Shown here piece after piece: positions 27,312 to 33,040 of a stretch of DNA of 33,040 bases. Under the pieces are notes generated by a model that saw only the letters and a list, made by a program, of their open reading frames with translations, did no database searches and had not been told where the DNA came from. A program made the translations under genes and the position numbers. The stretch lies in assembly GCA_946803715.1 (NCBI GenBank), contig CAMPET010000119.1:4661-37700 (forward strand), read 5' to 3'. Position 1 is the first letter of the stretch. Every line of letters begins with the position of its first letter. Source of the DNA: Beroe ovata. Lineage: Eukaryota > Ctenophora > Nuda > Beroida > Beroidae.

Positions 27312-28559
27312 TCCTCTCTACTAAGCACATAAACTCAGTATTCCACTCAAAATGTTGAGTTTCTGATCAAAAGGTTCAAGGTTGCCCCTTGACCTAGGGA
27401 TCTGAACACTAACAGACAGCAGAGCAAGTTCAAAGTCATTTTGCCTCACCCCCAATTAAGCTTGTTATCCACGGGAGAAGGCTCTATATCATATCCGTTT
27501 GTCCCTATCAGACCTTTCCATCAGAAGGGGGGTTGGTGTGTGATAACGTAATATTTCCCTTATGAGAGGGGGTTTGAGCCATGATTATGGATGATTAGTG
27601 ATTACAGAGGGGGTTGGGAGGTAAATAATGCCAAAATTTGATTAGGTAATGTGTGAACGGTCCCTAAGGAAATAGGAATCATTTCAGCACACTGCTTATG
27701 ACTCATTGCACCAGGGCTGAGTTTTCCACTGAAGTGTGTGATGAGATCAGGAAGGGTTTGGCTCTTTGCCACATGTAGAAGGACATAGTCTTTGAGAGGT
27801 GTGATTGAGGTATCACCTATTTGATGCCAATCTTATCCGGATCATGATGAAGGCATGGGAATTGAATTGTTGTTCATGCTATTTAGCTTTTGTGAACAGA
27901 GACAATAACTACTGAATAGAATAATTTGTTGATGAATAACACCATCTGGATGCTCCAGCCCTATAAGTAACCAAATGGCTGGTAGGATTACTCCCTACCC
28001 TGGCGGGATTCTACCCCTGGTGGATCTTATCCCAGGTGGGATCTCGATAGCATGGCGCTGACAGTAGGTAAAAACCCTACAACTAAATGGCTTTAACCAA
28101 GATTCAGTGTAGGCTGCCATCATGTTTCACAACTGCATTGAATAGTCAATCATGTAATTATGATTGGAGTGTGCATATATGAAACAGAAATATTGTTGAA
28201 TATTGTTATTTGACCTCTGTCCAGTGAGAGTAGTACTCTTATGGGAGGGAAAAAGGAATTGTTCCATGCACCATGATTAAAAAAGACACACTTCAACATG
28301 TTATTTGTGTGAATTAGTTGGAAAAGCATGCTTTCATTGTATTTGAATGTTGTATACCTCTATTATCAATCTATTAATTTGTGCACAACTACATAGAAGA
28401 ATGTCTTTTTGAATATTTCACCTCATATTAATAGCAGCTGAGTTTTTACTTTGATTATTGAGCAAAAGGGTACAAATTGCAACTCCCAGGGTCTAACCTT
28501 CCTTTTATGTCATAGTATAGACATGTAGATAGTAGAATCGTCAAGAATGAAGAATTAAG
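27312..28559. other. Intergenic region upstream of BORCS5
   Basis: No supported gene is present. A degenerate set of roughly 16-20-base units (GGCGGGATTCTACCC / GGTGGATCTTATCCC / GGTGGGATCTCG) lies near 27998-28050. No TATA box or CpG island was identified before the BORCS5 start codon. Confidence 0.5.
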
Positions 28560-29418
28560 ATGGGTGCAGATCAAAGTAAAAATGAATCCACTGGAATAAT
28601 CTCAGTAAATAGAGAATCGACACTCACAGAGGTTACCATTAATACCTATTTAACCTGAAAAGAATGGCCATCTTACTAACACTAAATATGGAAATTCTGA
28701 TAGACTATTCAGTTCACTCTTTCATTTTCAGACTGATATCTCATCATCTCAAACACCTGCTAAGTTACATCCCCTCCTGTCACATAGTGCAAGTTATGGA
28801 ATCATTCCAGCTGATCACTTACCACTCAAACATATCTCTCCTCGGCATTTTATAGAGGTGGGTTGGATTTCAAACATCTTTTGCTCATAGCATAGACTGA
28901 AAATTTTGTATAAGAACTTAATTTGATGATAGCTGAATCTCTTTCATTGAGAGGTTTGCCGACTCCTGTTAACACTACCTATCTCCTTCCCAGCTTTTCA
29001 CTGTTTATGAAGAGCATCTGAGACAGACATCTTCAATTGTTGCTGGAGAGCAAAATATTATTTCTCATGATATTAAATTGGCAGACACCACAGTTTCTAA
29101 TATACTTGGTAATACGCGTAAAATTCTGAATTCAGAATTTTTGAACTCATTTAAGGGAGATTTTGATGTCATGCTGGGTGTTTACTCTTTACTGATCCGT
29201 GTTTGAAACAGATATATTTAACAGGGCTAACTCAAAAGAAAAGCCATGTATACACAACATGGAGTTCCAGTATTCAAAGTTCAGTGAAAGAAATCAATGC
29301 CCAGCTACTCCAAATGCAGAAAACTGTTGACGGTTTGGTGCCATTGGTAAGTGAGCTCAATGAATTGCTACCTGTTGATGAGAAAATGGCCCCATTCTCA
29401 CTCAGCTCACCTGATTGA
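28560..29418 (+). CDS. BORCS5: BORC complex subunit 5 (BORCS5 orthologue), 4 exons
   Basis: BORCS5 is a subunit of BORC, which recruits ARL8 to lysosomes and so controls their positioning along microtubules. Proposed exons are 28560-28631, 28732-28857, 28994-29108 and 29225-29418 (stop at 29416-29418), giving 168 residues against 196 in human. The start M-G-A-D-Q-S-K matches the family's N-myristoylated M-G-S-E-Q-S-S start. Exon 2 holds P-A-K-L-H-P-L-L. Exon 3 has V-Y-E-E-H-L-R-Q-T (human R-Y-Q-D-H-L-H-Q-C). Exon 4 is a helical region ending L-V-P-L-V-S-E-L-N-E-L-L-P-V-D-E-K-M-A-P, then F-S-L (human L-N-S-M-L-P-E-G-E-R-L-E-P-F-S-M). All joins keep phase. The family comparison is from memory but very specific. 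Confidence 0.88.
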
Positions 29419-29909
29419 ACCGTATAGCATATCTCAAAATGAGGGGTTCAGCATAATGGGTCTTCCACTTTTTCACTGATAATTCGATGCTCATATCGAG
29501 CCTCCGCCAACCTCTGGGTAACCAGATCTACCACCTACTTCCTATGCTATATTAGTGCTACACTCATAACTTGTTATGGTATTGATTTCGTTGTTTTTGA
29601 TGAAAATTTACAGCTATGAGCCTTGATTTTCCATCTTTGATCGGTGCAACTATTCACAGGCTTTTTATCCATTATGTGTTGAATGATAATTTATTACTTT
29701 TTATGATAGCTGTTTGTAAATTTGTTGTGCATTGGGTGGAACTGATTTTTGTTTACTGCTCGCTTTCCTGCATTCAGCATTATAGTATTGTTCCTAAATC
29801 TTTTCTATTGATTCTAAAATCAAAACCTTATCGATTCTTAATCTTACCAAAATTTGGCAGCTGTTCAGAATCCGATTAACTAAAGCATCCATCCCTACCT
29901 AGCTGTGTT
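29419..29909 (+). other. Spacer between BORCS5 and PGK
   Basis: These 491 bases lie between two same-strand genes. No canonical AATAAA was found, and no TATA box. An 87-codon frame at 29616-29879 is hydrophobic and AT-driven, with no family resemblance, so it is not called as a gene. Confidence 0.6.
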
Positions 29910-31312
29910 ATGTCACTGCAGAACAAGCTCTCCTATAAAGATGTGGATTTTACCAACAAGCGTGTTTTTCTCCGGGTAGATTTCAATGTTCCCCTTGACG
30001 GCACAACCATCACCAACACCCAGCGTATTGTAGCTGCTCTACCCACTATCCAACACATCCTGGGTCGTGGCTGCCGCTCACTGGTCCTAGCCAGTCATCT
30101 GGGTCGTCCTAACGGCAAGCCCAACCCCAAGTACAGTCTCGCTCCTGTTGCTGCTGAGTTGAGACGACTCCTCAGTCGAGATGACGTTATTTTCCTGCAC
30201 GATTGTGTGGGAAGTATGGTGGAAGAGGCTGTCAACACCGCACCCGCGGGCGGGGTAATTCTGCTGGAGAACCTGCGCTTCCACCCTGAGGAGGAGGGTT
30301 CCTATCAGGATGCCGAGGGGAAGAAAGTGAAGTGTACCGGAGAGAGTATTGCCCGGTTCAGGGATCAGCTGGGGAGGTTAGGGGATGTGTACGTTAACGA
30401 TGCGTTTGGCACCGCTCACCGCGCCCATAGTTCCATGGTGGGATTCAAGTGTGAGCAGAGGGCAGCTGGCGAACTCCTAGCCAAGGAGCTGACATACTTC
30501 TCCAAAGCGCTGGAGAATCCCGATAGACCGTTCCTCAGTATTCTGGGTGGTGCCAAGGTACAGGATAAGATACAACTTATCATGAACATGCTGAATAATG
30601 TGGATGAGATGGTCATAGGAGGCGGCATGGCGTTCACTTTCGAGAAAGTTCTGCACAATATGGAAATAGGTTAGTAGGTACATAAATGTGTTCACTTTAC
30701 GACATTCTCCATTTGTTTCATTGCATCATGATTTTCTAATAGAGCTAGATATACCCCTAATAACGTTGGATTTAATAACCATGCCTCAAATATGATACAT
30801 CAAACACTTGCCCAGGAAACTCACTGTATGACGAGGAGGGGAGTAAAATAATACGCGACATAATGGCTAAAGCAGAGGAGAAGGGGGTAAAAATCCACAT
30901 CCCGCTCGACTACAAGACGGGCGAATCATTCTCTGCCGACACCCCAGTTTCAACCCGCACCCGGGAGCAGGGCATCCCGCCGGGACATCTTGGTCTGGAT
31001 ATTGGACCCGCATCGACCAAACTATTCTCCGACGCGGTGTCCCGCGCCCGCACAATCGTGTGGAACGGTCCCATGGGCGTGTTCGAGTTCGATAACTTTG
31101 CAGCGGGCACACGTGGCGTGCTACAGAGTGTGGTGTGCGCGACAGAGCGTGGTTGTGTGAGTATTGTGGGGGGTGGGGATACTGCAACCTGTGCTGAGAA
31201 GTTCAGTAGTGCTGACAACTTTTCCCACGTTAGCACGGGGGGTGGGGCAAGTTTGGAGTTATTAGAGGGAAAACAGCTACCCGGCGTTGTGGCTCTGTCT
31301 GAGAAATCCTAG
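29910..31312 (+). CDS. PGK1: Phosphoglycerate kinase (PGK), 2 exons
   Basis: PGK is the cytosolic glycolytic enzyme that transfers phosphate from 1,3-bisphosphoglycerate to ADP, giving ATP and 3-phosphoglycerate. Exons are 29910-30669 and 30816-31312 with a phase-1 intron after N-M-E-I, giving 418 residues (human PGK1 has 417). The start MSLQNKL parallels human MSLSNKL, and numbering is colinear with human. Asp24 and Asn26 in R-V-D-F-N-V-P, Arg39, His63 and Arg66 in S-H-L-G-R-P are all present. So are L-L-E-N-L-R-F, the signature [41 protein letters not shown] and the nucleotide-binding G-G-G-D-T-A-T. It looks fully functional. The gene symbol suffix follows the vertebrate name; an invertebrate would normally have a single Pgk gene. 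Confidence 0.97.
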
Positions 31313-31927
31313 TGTAGCAATACTTCATTGCAGTAATCCATGAGGATAAGCCCTTTATGTGAGGGAAATCAATACAAACCTTGTTTTTTAGATAAGCACC
31401 GATTTTCAACTTAGAGTAAGAATGATGTTGCGGGGCAATATTTCAATATTTTTGGAGGAAATTAATATGACTTGATTTTTGATTTTTATGGATGTACCGT
31501 GTATCAAAATGTTTTATAAGTTTACAAAACGCTCTTGACGTTGAGCCAACTTGTAATTAGGATACTGTTTCGTGTTTTAGCGATGGTTATAATACGGGTT
31601 TTTTACGCTTTTTATTCATTTTATGGGATAAGAAAGGCTATTTGTATGAGCTTTGGACTCCTTGGCCTTTGTCAGTCTGTTTGACTGACAATCAAGTTTA
31701 GAGTACCCATAAACCACAAACAAAAACTTCTCAAGATTGACGCCGCGCAGAAGCACATAATTTCAGCATTAAATTTGGGCTACTTTCTGTGTGAACAATC
31801 ATTGTGAACAGCTACAACTTTGCGCGCACGTACGTTTGTTTCGCGCGCGTTGGAGAATTATTTGTGGTGTTGTTTTTCGATCCTATTTCTGTTGTAATTT
31901 TGTCTGATTCTACACTGTTTGATAGGA
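31313..31927 (+). other. Spacer between PGK and the next gene
   Basis: The stretch is AT-rich with no coding frame. A short hairpin TTGTCAGTC...GACTGACAA occurs at about 31668-31691. A GCGCGC-containing patch at about 31820-31850 may belong to the promoter region of the following gene. No canonical AATAAA was found for PGK; AATACA at about 31370 is a possible variant. Confidence 0.5.
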
Positions 31928-32609
31928 ATGTTGTCCGCCATGAATTACGATGACCATTTCCGGGATGCGTCTGATCACGTTCGATCGAGACTGGATGACG
32001 AAGATGATCTGTCCGATGATCACTACCACTCGAACTTTGGGACTGATCGCACATTTCACAGCAGCAACCTTGACGAAACTCCAGACATTGCAAGCGAGGT
32101 AATGCAGTTATCTGATTTGACTGTCTGAGATCCCTAAAAATAGGAATTTCATTCAATCGTATCAATGAAATTCTCAATTCCGTCTTCATCAGGTAACAGT
32201 TGGTAAAGATGTCGATACGAAGTACGAATTGAAGAAGGAGCGGTCAGCTCCGCGATCTCCAAAATCGAAAACTGAACATGTCAGTACACCCTGCATTGAT
32301 CGCAGCTGAATACTTTCATCAAGCAGAAAAATCATCCGAAATTCTGAGCTCAATCACGAAACACGTTACACGCATGGAACAGATCTCAACACCTATAATT
32401 GAAAACAATAAGTTCTTGAGGTTGAAAAACGCCTGCCCCCAGGTATACCAACAGATGCCATCGAGTAAGATGAGCCTCCTCTCTCATCCAACCTGGACAA
32501 CCTGGGCTCGACAACAGCGTGGCAGGCGACGGTCCGCCACTTCGCCATCTGTGGGTGGAAGTGGCAGGAAGAAATACATCTGTGAGAAGTGCAACGACCC
32601 CTTCACCAG
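31928..32609 (+). CDS. 5' part of an unidentified acidic / Cys-x2-Cys protein, runs towards right edge
   Basis: The first exon starts at ATG 31928 (MLSAMNYDDHFRDASDH) and ends at GAG/GTAATG (32099/32100). It is highly acidic, with R-L-D-D-E-D-D-L-S-D-D. A second block from 32193 reads V-T-V-G-K-D-V-D-T-K-Y-E-L-K-K-E-R, then S-A-P-R-S-P-K-S-K-T-E. The frame then shifts by one to I-A-A-E-Y-F-H-Q-A-E-K-S-S-E. That frame runs to K-K-Y-I-C-E-K-C-N-D-P-F-T, a C-x2-C start like a LIM or C2H2-type zinc finger, and ends at CACCAG/GTACTT (32609/32610). Either a micro-exon (32193-32202) with an unusual intron, or a 1-base error, lies between. No further exon is seen before the edge. The family was not recognised. 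Confidence 0.5.
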
Positions 32610-32810
32610 GTACTTGGGGACTAGGGGAATGTCTGGTCCTCCGAATATATTTCTTAGAATCACAAAAAAGGACAATTTCTACTAGAATGATGTTTTTTGT
32701 GAGAGAAACAAATGTCCTAGATTGAAGCGACCCCGACCGGTTTTCTTACTAGTCTTTTTACTATACTCACAGTGTTTACTATTGCTTGCTACTCACATTC
32801 TCCCACTGAC

Positions 32811-33040
32811 AGCACTCGCTCACTCACTCAATCACTCACTCACCCTCTCACTAATTCATCCCTTACTCACTCACTCACTGACTCACTCAGTCACTCACTC
32901 ACTCCCTCACTACCATATATTCACTCAGTCACTCTCCCCTCAATCACTCACTCACTCACTCACTCCTCACTCACTCACTCACCCCTCAATTACCCCTCAC
33001 TTGCTCACCCCTCACTCCTCACTCACCCCTCAATCACTCA
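32811..33040 (+). repeat. CACT/CTCA simple repeat at the right edge
   Basis: Interrupted (CACT)n with CCCTCA variants runs to the end of the window. It is probably intronic to the right-edge gene. Confidence 0.85.

Noticed and set aside
29616-29879. 87-codon hydrophobic frame between BORCS5 and PGK
   Set aside because: It is AT-driven composition with no domain or splice support, lying in a short spacer between two complete genes.

Overview
This is animal nuclear DNA. Genes are split by many short GT-AG introns. There are CA/TG microsatellites, minisatellites, TTAGGG-like runs, CpG-rich dispersed repeats and one assembly gap. Two genes are clearly animal orthologues: phosphoglycerate kinase, and the BORC subunit BORCS5. 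Small introns, short intergenic spacers and a huge secreted repeat protein suggest an early-branching invertebrate, perhaps a sponge. That placement is inference.

Layout, left to right. Bases 3-149 hold a short reading frame open at the left edge that looks like the tail of a retroelement. Bases 150-2565 are non-coding, with two dispersed repeats. Bases 2566-24993 are one giant plus-strand gene that I reconstruct as about 39 exons (about 10.1 kb of coding sequence, about 3,370 residues). It has a signal peptide and tandem beta-sandwich-like repeats. Two recurrent motifs mark the repeats: a hydrophobic strand followed by H-S...S-x-x-D-A-x-x-hydrophobic, and an F-G-x-[IVL]...D-N motif. Both recall DUF11 / isopeptide-forming surface-protein repeats of bacteria. 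No transmembrane segment is visible at the C terminus. Its last large intron (19752-23424) holds a separate small same-strand gene (20679-21370) with its own TATA box and poly(A) signal. That gene encodes a secreted coiled-coil protein with a cysteine-rich, ApeC-like C-terminal domain, and its frame is broken by an 8-bp tandem duplication. The giant gene also shows one apparent 1-base frame break near 23850.

Bases 25571-28559 are non-coding. They hold a CpG-rich repeat block, an inverted copy of the left-hand TTAGGG-like repeat and an exact 50-bp-period tandem array. Then come BORCS5 (28560-29418, four exons, with an N-myristoylation start) and phosphoglycerate kinase (29910-31312, two exons, all visible catalytic motifs intact), head to tail. 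A further gene of unknown identity starts at 31928, ends in a Cys-x2-Cys motif and runs towards the right edge. The window closes in a CACT-rich simple repeat.

The giant gene and its nested guest both look extracellular. BORCS5 (lysosome positioning) and PGK (glycolysis) are housekeeping neighbours with no visible functional link to them. All exon boundaries were placed by eye from splice consensus, phase agreement and motif continuity, without transcript evidence.
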